From Oscillatoria sp. (GTDB lineage: Bacteria; Cyanobacteriota; Cyanobacteriia; Cyanobacteriales; Laspinemataceae): 39,845 nucleotides of DNA. Positions 24,439 through 33,500 of this stretch are shown here, in pieces (the stretch's first letter is position 1; the number at the start of each line of letters is the position of its first letter). The translations under genes were made by a program, and so were the position numbers. The notes below the pieces were generated by a model. That model saw only the letters and a program-made list of their open reading frames with translations, did not search any database and was not told the origin of the DNA. Location of the stretch: contig JAABSJ010000028.1 in the NCBI GenBank assembly GCA_011390515.1, positions 1-39,845 of the forward strand, given 5' to 3'.

Positions 24439-25023
24439 TTAAGGGGAGATTGCTGGAAACACTCGATTCAAATCCAGGATTAACCCCTCAAACCCTGGAA
24501 TAGAAACCGTTTCATTCGGTAGCTTGACTTGTTTTTGCCGATAGTCAAAGGTTCCGCCTAATTTTTGATAAGGAGTCGTATAAATTTCCAGTTGCTGTTC
24601 TAATAAATTCACAATCCAATAGTCTGAAATTCCCGCTTTAGCATACAAGGGTAATTTCACCTGGCGATCGTAGTCCAAGGAAGAATCAGCAATTTCAATC
24701 ACCAGCACAATATCATCCGGCATCGGATGATGGGACAGGTAGTTATCCTCCCGGTTTCGCACTATGCTAAAATCCGGTTCCGGTTCGCTATGATTGGGCA
24801 GGATAATCGGGTCCTGACAGCGGACTTTCGCCTGACCTGACACCCGTAAAATCAGTTGTTCATTCAGGTTCATACAACAAACGGCATGAAGTTTTCCTTT
24901 CGAGACCATCTGGATTGCTTCTCCTTGGATTAATTCAGTGCGATCGCCTTCCGGGAAAAACCCCAGTTCGATGAGACGGTGATACTCTTCTATGGTAAAG
25001 CGTTTGGCGGTAGCTAGGGTCAT
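24439..25023 (-). CDS. Uma2-family endonuclease-like protein (DUF820)
   Basis: A 194-residue member of the Uma2/DUF820 family, a PD-(D/E)XK nuclease-like fold that is greatly expanded in cyanobacteria. Visible are TELIQGEAIQMVSKGKLHA, EPEPDFSIVR and the core VLVIEIADSSLDYDRQVKLP followed by YAKAGISDYWIVNL. The acidic residues in these three motifs are those expected for metal binding. The biological role is unsettled; nuclease activity has rarely been shown. It is divergent from the chelatase gene with 103 bp between them. Confidence 0.92.
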   Translation of the reverse strand: MTLATAKRFTIEEYHRLIELGFFPEGDRTELIQGEAIQMVSKGKLHAVCCMNLNEQLILRVSGQAKVRCQDPIILPNHSEPEPDFSIVRNREDNYLSHHPMPDDIVLVIEIADSSLDYDRQVKLPLYAKAGISDYWIVNLLEQQLEIYTTPYQKLGGTFDYRQKQVKLPNETVSIPGFEGLILDLNRVFPAISP

Positions 25024-25126
25024 TATGAGTGAGGGGGTTGACGACTCTTGTTATTCTACCATAACCTTTCCTAACTTCCAATTATTCCGCTACAATTAAA
25101 CCAGTCAAATTAATCGACTCCTTTAT

Positions 25127-28100
25127 ATGAAACGAATTGTTTTAATTGCAGGATTTGAATCGTTTAACGCTGACTTGTACCGGCAAGCAGCACAGGTGGC
25201 AATTGCGCGCTGTCCTGAGTTGGATATTCGGGTCTTTAGTGACGCAGACCTCACCGCCAAAACCGAGGAGGTAGCAACGGCACTTCAAGAGGCCGATGTC
25301 TTTTTTGCCAGTTTGATTTTTGACTATGATTGCGTCATGGGATTGCGGTCCAAGGTCCCGCAAATTCCCATTCGCCTGGTTTTCGAGTCTGCCTTGGAAT
25401 TGATGAGTTTAACTCAGTTAGGAAAATTTGCGATCGGGGACAAACCCAAAGGAATGCCGAAACCTGTGCAATTCATTCTGAGTAAGTTCTCCAGTGGCCG
25501 AGAAGAAGATAAACTCGCCGGATATATTAGTTTTCTCAAAACCGGACCCAAACTGCTCAAATATGTCCCGGTGCAAAAAGTCCAGGACCTCCGCAATTGG
25601 CTGATTATTTATGGATATTGGAATGCTGGAGGTGCAGAAAATGTTGCCGCCATGTTTTGGACTTTAGCGGAAAAATATCTCGGATTAACCGTGGGGGAAA
25701 TTCCTCCTCCCGTAGAGACTCCTAATATGGGATTACTCCATCCTGATTATTCCGGATATTTTGAATCACCCCGCCAATATTTAGACTGGTATCGCCGTCA
25801 AAATTCATCCTCAACCCATCCCGTTGTAGGAATTCTGCTTTATCGCAAGCACGTTATTACTCAGCAACCTTATATTCCCCAATTAATTCGCCACTTTGAA
25901 CAAGCGGGATTAATTCCGCTGCCAATTTTTATTAATGGGGTTGAGGGTCATGTGGCAGTTCGAGATTGGATGACATCCGCTGATGAAACCCGTCAGCGAC
26001 AGCAGGGAAATAATCAAACTCGGTCCTTATCTGCCGAAGCAGTGGAAGTGGATGCCATTGTTTCTACCATTGGATTTCCCTTAGTCGGAGGTCCTGCGGG
26101 TTCAATGGAAGCGGGACGGCAAATTGAAGTAGCAAAAGGCATTTTGACGGCTAAAAACCTCCCTTATTTTATCGCAGCACCATTATTAATTCAAGATATC
26201 CATTCTTGGACTCGCCAAGGGATTGGGGGATTGCAAAGTGTCGTGTTATATGCTTTACCTGAACTGGATGGGGCGATCGATACTGTTCCCCTCGGTGGTT
26301 TAGTCGGGGAAGACATCTATTTAATTCCTGAACGAGTCAAGCGGTTGACGGGACGGATTAAATCTTGGATTGAACTGCGAAAAACAGCCCCAGCAGACCG
26401 CAAAATTGCCATTATTTTATATGGATTCCCCCCGGGTTATGGCGCAACGGGAACCGCTGCTTTATTGAATGTCCCTCGCAGTCTCCTCAACTTCCTGCAA
26501 TCCCTCAAAGATAACGGTTACACTGTGGGGGATTTACCTACAGATGGGGAAGAGTTAATCCGACGGGTCAAGGTTGCCGATGAGTCACCGATGGAGACAA
26601 AATTAACGCGATCGCAAGGCATTATTCCCACCATAGTCAACGTCAAAACCCTGGATAAATGGTTGGGATATCTCCTGACTCGGCGGATTGAGAAGCAATG
26701 GAAATCTCTCACCGATACTGGCATCAAAACCTACGGAGATGACTATGCATTGGGGGGAATTCAGTTAGGCAATATTTGGATTGGCGTCCAACCCCCTCTC
26801 GGGATTTCTGGCGACCCCATGCGGTTAATGTTTGAACGAGATATGACACCCCATCCTCAATATGCCGCCTTCTATAAATGGCTGCAACATGATTTAAAGG
26901 CCCAAGCATTGGTTCATTTTGGAATGCATGGAACTGTGGAATGGTTACCCGGGTCTCCCTTGGGAAATACGGGCTATTCTTGGCCGGATATTCTCTTGGG
27001 AAATTTGCCGAATCTCTATATTTATGCCGCCAATAATCCCTCGGAATCAATCTTAGCCAAGCGGCGGGGATATGGAGTGTTAATCTCCCATAATGTGCCG
27101 CCTTATGGTCGGGCGGGATTGTACAAAGAGATGGTATTGTTGCGGGAATTGATTGGAGAATATCGGGAAGATCCTGCAAAAAATTCAGCATTGCGGGAGG
27201 CGATCGCCACAAAAATTGTCGATATTGGCCTAGAAATGGACTGTCCCTTTGCCGAAGCCAAAAAATTAGGCATTGACTTCACCCCAGAAACAGCCAGAAT
27301 GTTTAGCCCCGAGGTGTTAAACCCCTATTTTATCACCATTTATGACTATTTACAAGTCGTCGAACAACGGCTATTTTCCTCCGGACTACATACCCTGGGA
27401 GAACCTCCCAATACAGCCGCATTAAAGTCTTATATTGATGCCTATTTTGACCAAGACTTTGACAAGGAACTTGTAGAGGAACTCGCCACCGGCAACAGTC
27501 CAGAATCCCTCTCTCAACTCATCCCCAATCCCGATGAAGCAATGCAAATTTGCCAATTATTAAGGCAAACCCCCGACGAAATGACCAACCTCCTGCGCGG
27601 ATTAAATGGGGAATATATACCCCCTGCACCCGGTGGGGATTTATTGCGCGATGGACCAGGAGTTTTACCCACGGGACGGAATATTCATGCCTTAGACCCC
27701 TATCGAATGCCCTCCCCTGCTGCCTACAGTCGAGGGCGAGAAATTGCCCAAAAAATCATCGCCCAACATCAGCAAGAAACCGGGCAGTATCCTGAAACTG
27801 TCGCGGTGATGTTATGGGGATTAGATATCATCAAAACACGCGGCGAATCCCTAGCCATTCTGTTAGAATTAGTCGGGGCAGAACCTATCAAAGAAGGAAC
27901 GGGACGGATAGTCCGCTATGAACTCCAAACCTTAGACCAAGTAGGACATCCACGCATCGATATTTTAGCCAATCTATCCGGCATTTTCCGCGATAGCTTC
28001 GTCAATATTATCGAACTGCTGGATGATTTATTTTTACGCGCTGCTGAAGCAGATGAACCCGAAGACCAAAACTTTATCCGCAAACACGCTTTAGAGTTAA

Positions 28101-28849
28101 AATCTCAGGGAATTGAGAATGTTTCCGCCCGGTTATTTTCTAATCCTGCCGGAGATTTTGGGTCTTTAGTCAATGACCAAGTTATCGAAAGTAACTGGGA
28201 ATCCGGGGATGAATTAGCCCACACTTGGCAAAGTCGAAACGCCTTTAGTTACGGACGAAAAGACAAAGGCAAAGCGCGTCCGGAGGTGTTGCAACAGTTA
28301 CTTAAAACCAGCGATCGCATCGTCCAAGAAATCGATTCTGTCGAATATGGACTCACAGATATTCAGGAATATTATGCCAACACCGGCGGATTAAAACGCG
28401 CCGCCGAAACCCAAAGCGGCAAAAAAGTTACCGCCAGCTTAATTGAAAGTTTCTCCAAAGATACCACTCCCCGCAAATTAGAAGACCTCTTACGCTTAGA
28501 ATATCGCACCAAACTCCTCAATCCCAAATGGGCGGAATCAATGGCAAACCAAGGGTCTGGTGGTGCTTATGAAATCTCCCAACGGATGACTGCCTTAATC
28601 GGTTGGGGAGGGACCGTTGATTTTAAAGATAATTGGGTGTATGATGGAGCCTCAGAAACCTATGCCTTCGACCCAGAAATGGCCGATAAACTGCGAAAAG
28701 CCAATCCAGAAGCATTCCGCAATATAGTGGGTCGAATGCTAGAAGCGCACGGACGGGGTTTCTGGAATCCAGACCCGGACAAGTTAGAAAAACTGCAAGC
28801 GTTGTACAGTTTAACTGAGGATGAAATCGAAGGGGTGGCAATGGAGTAA
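25127..28849 (+). CDS. bchH: Magnesium-chelatase subunit H-type protein (BchH/ChlH-CobN family)
   Basis: A 1240-residue chelatase large subunit, which holds the porphyrin or corrinoid while an ATPase pair drives metal insertion. Landmarks: an N-terminal domain (MKRIVLIAGFESFNADLYRQ, FFASLIFDYD), YGFPPGYGATGTAALLNVP (about 432), HFGMHGTVEWLPGSPLG (about 597) and the C-terminal SRNAFSYGRKDKGKARPEV with YDGASETYAFDPEMADKLR. Canonical cyanobacterial ChlH is about 1330 residues with a different N-terminus as I recall it, so this is probably the second, shorter paralogue that databases name BchH or CobN. Whether it inserts magnesium or cobalt is not decidable here. No ChlI/ChlD or cobalamin gene is adjacent. 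No Shine-Dalgarno sequence is visible. Confidence 0.85.
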   Translation: MKRIVLIAGFESFNADLYRQAAQVAIARCPELDIRVFSDADLTAKTEEVATALQEADVFFASLIFDYDCVMGLRSKVPQIPIRLVFESALELMSLTQLGKFAIGDKPKGMPKPVQFILSKFSSGREEDKLAGYISFLKTGPKLLKYVPVQKVQDLRNWLIIYGYWNAGGAENVAAMFWTLAEKYLGLTVGEIPPPVETPNMGLLHPDYSGYFESPRQYLDWYRRQNSSSTHPVVGILLYRKHVITQQPYIPQLIRHFEQAGLIPLPIFINGVEGHVAVRDWMTSADETRQRQQGNNQTRSLSAEAVEVDAIVSTIGFPLVGGPAGSMEAGRQIEVAKGILTAKNLPYFIAAPLLIQDIHSWTRQGIGGLQSVVLYALPELDGAIDTVPLGGLVGEDIYLIPERVKRLTGRIKSWIELRKTAPADRKIAIILYGFPPGYGATGTAALLNVPRSLLNFLQSLKDNGYTVGDLPTDGEELIRRVKVADESPMETKLTRSQGIIPTIVNVKTLDKWLGYLLTRRIEKQWKSLTDTGIKTYGDDYALGGIQLGNIWIGVQPPLGISGDPMRLMFERDMTPHPQYAAFYKWLQHDLKAQALVHFGMHGTVEWLPGSPLGNTGYSWPDILLGNLPNLYIYAANNPSESILAKRRGYGVLISHNVPPYGRAGLYKEMVLLRELIGEYREDPAKNSALREAIATKIVDIGLEMDCPFAEAKKLGIDFTPETARMFSPEVLNPYFITIYDYLQVVEQRLFSSGLHTLGEPPNTAALKSYIDAYFDQDFDKELVEELATGNSPESLSQLIPNPDEAMQICQLLRQTPDEMTNLLRGLNGEYIPPAPGGDLLRDGPGVLPTGRNIHALDPYRMPSPAAYSRGREIAQKIIAQHQQETGQYPETVAVMLWGLDIIKTRGESLAILLELVGAEPIKEGTGRIVRYELQTLDQVGHPRIDILANLSGIFRDSFVNIIELLDDLFLRAAEADEPEDQNFIRKHALELKSQGIENVSARLFSNPAGDFGSLVNDQVIESNWESGDELAHTWQSRNAFSYGRKDKGKARPEVLQQLLKTSDRIVQEIDSVEYGLTDIQEYYANTGGLKRAAETQSGKKVTASLIESFSKDTTPRKLEDLLRLEYRTKLLNPKWAESMANQGSGGAYEISQRMTALIGWGGTVDFKDNWVYDGASETYAFDPEMADKLRKANPEAFRNIVGRMLEAHGRGFWNPDPDKLEKLQALYSLTEDEIEGVAME

Positions 28850-28952
28850 GATGAATGATTAATCCGGGATAGAACTAGCTTGTCTCCGAATTCTGGGTGA
28901 TAGAATAGGTCTAAAACTGGGGACACGCATTTAGTTGGATTTGAGATCAATC

Positions 28953-29666
28953 ATGAATTCAGATAAAATTGCCGATTTTTTTAATGGAATCATCTCCCTA
29001 ATCGAGGCCATAATCTGGCCTGCTTTTGCAGTGTTTTTCGTGGTTTACTTTGGAGACTCTATAAAGAAACTCATCAATACTATCAGCGAATTCAGCTTAA
29101 AAGCAGGACCCTCGGGAGTGGAGGCAAATGTTACCCGACAACTGGAGTCAGCGGCAATGCTAGGTGCTGCTTCTGGACAAAAGAAATTTAGTCAAGAGTC
29201 ATCGGATAGCGGGGAAAATGCTGATGCCAATCATGAATCCCGAAAAATTATTCATGCGATCGCCCGGGTTTCTGACCCTAAAATTTCTGAGGAATTGCTG
29301 ACCAAAAAAGTGCTGTGGGTTGATGATTGTTTGGAAGAAAATGCTTATGAACAAAAAGCCTTAGAAGTCTTAGGGATTCAATGTAGTTTTTCTCGGAATA
29401 CTGAAGAGGCGATCGCCCAGATAAAAGCCAGTCCCTATCATGCAGTCATCTCAGATATTGACCGTCCCCCGGACGATCGCGCCGGTTACACCTTGCTGGA
29501 AGAACTGCGGCGATCGGGCTATTATATGCCCTATATCCTCTACGATCGCACCATCCTCCCCGAACACCAAAGCGAAGCAAAGCGACTCGGTGCAAATGGC
29601 TGTACCACCCATCCCACGGAACTCTTTGAAACCATCATTTCGGCTTTAATTGGCGATCGCAATTAA
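28953..29666 (+). CDS. Membrane-anchored receiver-domain protein
   Basis: A 237-residue protein with one membrane helix near the N-terminus (ISLIEAIIWPAFAVFFVVYF), a linker of about 80 residues, and a C-terminal response-regulator receiver domain: VLWVDDCLEEN (acidic pair), VISDIDRPPDD (expected phospho-acceptor Asp, near 168) and the strand-5 region GCTTHPTEL, where His takes the place of the usual conserved Lys. No output domain is present. Membrane anchoring and loss of the lysine suggest an atypical, perhaps phosphorylation-independent switch. I chose ATG 28953; the frame also opens with TTG at 28935. It lies 103 bp after the chelatase gene. Confidence 0.8.
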   Translation: MNSDKIADFFNGIISLIEAIIWPAFAVFFVVYFGDSIKKLINTISEFSLKAGPSGVEANVTRQLESAAMLGAASGQKKFSQESSDSGENADANHESRKIIHAIARVSDPKISEELLTKKVLWVDDCLEENAYEQKALEVLGIQCSFSRNTEEAIAQIKASPYHAVISDIDRPPDDRAGYTLLEELRRSGYYMPYILYDRTILPEHQSEAKRLGANGCTTHPTELFETIISALIGDRN

Positions 29667-29747
29667 CCCCAGCAGTCCCATTCTCTAAACCCCCACCTAA
29701 ATTCTGCTAAAATTCAGTCAAGTTTTATTGAAAATCCCCCAAAATCT

Positions 29748-30365
29748 ATGATAAAATTGGTAAATCAATCAGTCCACTGTCGCCACCATCTAGGATTTGT
29801 TTTCCTCCTGAGTCTCCTCAGTTTATTCCACGCCGATCGCCCATTACAGTCCCAATCCAGCGCCCTCTCTCCGGAATACCAAGCGGCATTAGCAACCCTG
29901 AATATTCCCGTCGCGGTTCCAACCTACATCCCCGATGGATTTACCCTTTCTCAAATTAAAATTAACCTCTGTCCCTCGGATATTCCCCAAAGCGGCGAAT
30001 GTAGAGAAGGAACCTCCTATCAGATTATTTATCGCCACCCAGACAATACCTGTTTAATGATTGAGGCTGTTGGAGGAGGATTAGGCGGACCGGATAGTGA
30101 ATTTCATTATACCACTCAAACCGATCTTTTAGGAGAAATTGATATTAGATTTGGGGATATGTCCAGAGAAAGAAAAACCCCGATTCCGGAGCAATTAACA
30201 GTTCCTCAACCGAACTTATATAATTTCCCCGAAGCAGCAGTTTCCGCAAGTTCTCCATTTTATGCGGTGCGAGTGGAAGAAAACCGCTATTCATGTGGTC
30301 AGAACACCAGCATTTCCCCTCTGGAGTTCGAGCAGATTCTTCAGTCTTTGGTTTTGTTGAAATAA
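29748..30365 (+). CDS. Secreted protein of unknown function
   Basis: A 205-residue protein with an N-terminal hydrophobic stretch (HLGFVFLLSLLSLF) that acts as a signal peptide or anchor. The mature part includes VAVPTYIPDGFTLSQIKI, YRHPDNTCLMIEAVGGGLGGP and a C-terminal LEFEQILQSLVLL. Four cysteines in the mature part could form disulfides. It reminds me of cyanobacterial secreted proteins with a YxPxGF and TCxxIEAxxGGxGG pattern of unknown function. It is convergent with the CHAT exoprotein gene, with a shared bidirectional hairpin between them. Confidence 0.75.
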   Translation: MIKLVNQSVHCRHHLGFVFLLSLLSLFHADRPLQSQSSALSPEYQAALATLNIPVAVPTYIPDGFTLSQIKINLCPSDIPQSGECREGTSYQIIYRHPDNTCLMIEAVGGGLGGPDSEFHYTTQTDLLGEIDIRFGDMSRERKTPIPEQLTVPQPNLYNFPEAAVSASSPFYAVRVEENRYSCGQNTSISPLEFEQILQSLVLLK

Positions 30366-30370
30366 CGGTT

Positions 30371-30499
30371 TATAGCGGTTTTTGGACTCATGAGATACAG
30401 ATATTTATAGGAGTGCGAGCATCTTGCTCGCTAGAAAAGTAGCGAGCAAGATGCTCGCACTCCCCAAAAATGTACCTCATAGCTGTGGGAACCGCTATA
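30371..30499. repeat. Nested palindromic element with TATAGCGGTT ends
   Basis: TATAGCGGTT (30371-30380) and AACCGCTATA (30490-30499) are inverted ends. Inside, 30410-30432 and 30441-30463 form a perfect 23-bp stem around an 8-base loop. The stem contains GGAGTGCGAGCATCTTGC and is related to the hairpin at 15973-16030. The 129-bp whole looks like a small non-coding mobile or dispersed element with one palindrome inside another. It lies in the 183-bp gap after the secreted-protein gene. Confidence 0.85.
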
Positions 30500-30500
30500 A

Positions 30501-30547
30501 CTGGAAAAGATGGCGATTATCTTTGAAAAAATCGCCATCTTTTCCAG
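30501..30547. terminator. Bidirectional terminator between convergent genes
   Basis: A perfect 17-bp stem (30501-30517 with 30531-30547) encloses a 13-base loop. The arms contain AAAAGATGGCGAT and its complement, so each strand ends the stem with TCTTTTCC. It starts 1 bp after the stop of the CHAT exoprotein gene and 135 bp after that of the secreted-protein gene, and serves both. Confidence 0.75.
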
Positions 30548-30548
30548 A

Positions 30549-33500
30549 TTACCAAGGAGAACCAATGGTGATAAATCCGGCCCAATAGTAAGGATGGGAA
30601 AAGTCCGTCATGGTGAACTGTTGCAATTCATTCGGCAAGGCGATCGCCCCGTTAGAACCCATGAGTTGTCCCGCTTCCAACCGGACGGTTCCCCGCAGCA
30701 TTTCCAGTTGGGCGCGGCGCAATCCTTCGGAACGAATCGGGGCCGATCGCAATTGCCGGTATAATTCAGTCATTAATCCTAATGTCGCTTCATCATTCAC
30801 ATACCATAAGGAGGCGATCGCAGATTTCACCCCGGACTGCAATGCTAACCCAGCAAATCCTAACTCCGCCTGTTCATCTCCAATGGCAGTCCGACAGGAA
30901 CTCAACACTAATAATTCCACTTCTGGATTATGCCATTGTAACTCTTTCATTTGGGAAAATGGCAAGCGATGATTCCATAACTTAATATAAGATTCCCCCG
31001 CATCTCCCGGTTGAAAATCGGCATGAGTCGCTAGATGAACCATGCGAAAATCTCCTTGATTTCCCCGCTTTTTCAAGATATCCAGGGTAAAGTCTTCATT
31101 TAAAAATCGTTCACCAGGCCAACAAGAGTCGGACCCAAGCTGCGTCTGACAAATAATAGTTTCTAACTCAACTGGAACCGCTGGCAAGGGGTTTGAGTCC
31201 AAAAATTTAGAAGCTCCCATTGCCAAAACTTTCTCGGTTTTCAAGTTAGCATATACAGGTTGAGTTAGACTAAAACTCGGCATCACGGACAGACTGTACC
31301 GTTCAATCAGAAAGGTTTCGCCATCATGGAGTGCAGCAAAGGGAAGCGATCGCACTCCAGCGTCAGGAATAAAGGATAGATTTTCGATGCCTCGTTGTTT
31401 CAGGGTGGGTTCAATGGGTTCAATTAACAAGCGATGAAGCTGTTGAGAGGACTGGAGATAGCGGTGAGTGTGGATCATTTTGAAATTGGTAATTTCCCCG
31501 CGCATTTCTAAGGTTAATTTCTCAACCAGTGCACGATTCGCCTCGGGGATTTGAATCCGTAAGGGTTGCTCATGTCCGGTGACTACTAATAATTCTACTG
31601 GGTCATCAGCATGGCGATCGCAAGGCCATCCTAATTCTTCTTCCCGGGTCCGACTGCGCTGCCAGTCCTCATGGCGATCGCCATTGGGACAAATCAATGC
31701 CGCATTTTCATGCAACTCCGTTCGTCCAAACACGATATACACCACAGCGGTTTTGATTCCCGTCGCCTCCTCGGTTTGCCGCAGGGTTTGTCGCACTTCA
31801 TTGAGGGACTGGATATCCACAGGAGATGAATCTTGAAAATAGTCCATATACTCCCGAGATAACGCTTCTTCCAAAGTCGTCACTTCCACATCTAAATCAA
31901 GTTCCACCGGAGAACCAACGGCGATCGGTTCTGACTGTTGAGCGGTTTCTAACGCTAAATAGGAGGAGTTTCCCGTAGAGTCCGACTGAGTTTCTATCGC
32001 CGTACTGGATTCTGTTTCCGGGGCGATCGCAGAGGCGATCGAGGCACTAACTGTCGGTTTTGGTTCTAAAGGTGAGAGGGAAGGGGGTAGAGTTCCTGTC
32101 GGAGAACCCGTGCGCGTGGGTTCAGGATTCATCATCCCGGTTGGAGTCAGGGTTGGGGGTTGGGTTGGTTCAGGTTGTCTTACCCCATCATTTCCCTGCG
32201 GCAACGAGGTGATTTCCGGTGGGGATATACTCGGTCCTCCGGGGGGTTCTGATGGAAGTGACCCGGGTGACATCAGTTCCGGGTTACTTCCTTCCTGGGG
32301 TAAGGATTCCGGGGTGGATAACGGTTCCCCGAGAGGAGGTATCTCTGGCTGTGTGAGAGTTGGGGATGCCGGTCCTGCTTGAGGTTCCAGCGCTTCCGGT
32401 GCCGGTTCCGGCGCTTCCGGCGCGAGTTCCGGTTCCGGTACAAGTTCCGGTTCCGGCACAAGTTCCGGTTCCGGTTCCGGCACAAGTTCCGGTTCTGGTT
32501 CCGGCACAAGTTCCGGTTCCGGTTCCGGTTCTGGTATCGGTTCCGGTTCCGGTTCCGGCACAAGTTCCGGTTCCGGTTCCGGCACAAGTTCCGGTTCCGG
32601 TTCCGGTTCTGGTATCGGATCGACGCCATCATCGGTTGCGATCGTAATATTCCCCCGGGTAATCGAACGGGGGAATATTTCCCCGATATTGAGGGTAGAT
32701 GTCCCCGTGGTAATCACATCCCGAGTGCCATGCAACAGGGGATTGCCAATTTCAAACCCTTCAATCGGGTCGATATCATCTCCTCCAGCATGATTTAATG
32801 TGATACTCCCACCCCCTGTACTCCCTGCCGAGGAAATACTGGCAAACCCCGTGGGAGAATACTCACTGGCAAAGGAATCGGTGGCGCGGAACAATCCCCC
32901 AGTGGTTTCGATGAAGATGTCACCGCCTTTGCCATTGGTTCCCCCTTGTGCGTTAATCCAGGAGACTTGGATATCCCCAATCGGGTCCAGAAACACATTC
33001 CCCGCATCTCCCAAAGTAGCGCTAGCGTTGATCGCACCGGCAGTAATGGCAATCTGGGCCATCACCGTCACATTTCCCCCTTGGGTGACCCCAGATGCTG
33101 TGAGATTGCCGGTGAGAATTTCACCTTGGGTACTGGTGACACTCAGATTTCCTCCGGTGGTGGCAGAAGCGGTATCTAAATTCCCGCTTTGGACATTGCC
33201 AGACAGACTTTCTAGGGTAAGTTGCTGTCCATTAGTGGTGATATCCGCCACCGTTAGCAGATTCTCACTCTCGATTTGGACTCCCGGTGCAGCAGTGGTG
33301 GTCAGGTTCCCCTGAAGCGTGAGAGTTCCGGTACTGGAGGCGCGGAAACTGGCGGCAGCAAGGGTATCCATCGCTGTGAGATTTGCCGAATTCTGGATGA
33401 TGAGATTTCCTAACGGTTGCTGACTGCCAACGGCGCGATTAAAGGTGACATCCCCCATTCCGGCGTTGAGGGTGAGATTTTGGGGGACATTGGTTGCGCT

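Noticed and set aside
25127-28849. Canonical chlorophyll ChlH
   Set aside because: Length and N-terminus differ from the 1330-residue enzyme as I recall it, so the call is left at family level.
32273-32798. Arginine-, valine- or proline-rich frames on both strands of the linker
   Set aside because: They are other-frame readings of the GGTTCC minisatellite inside the exoprotein gene.
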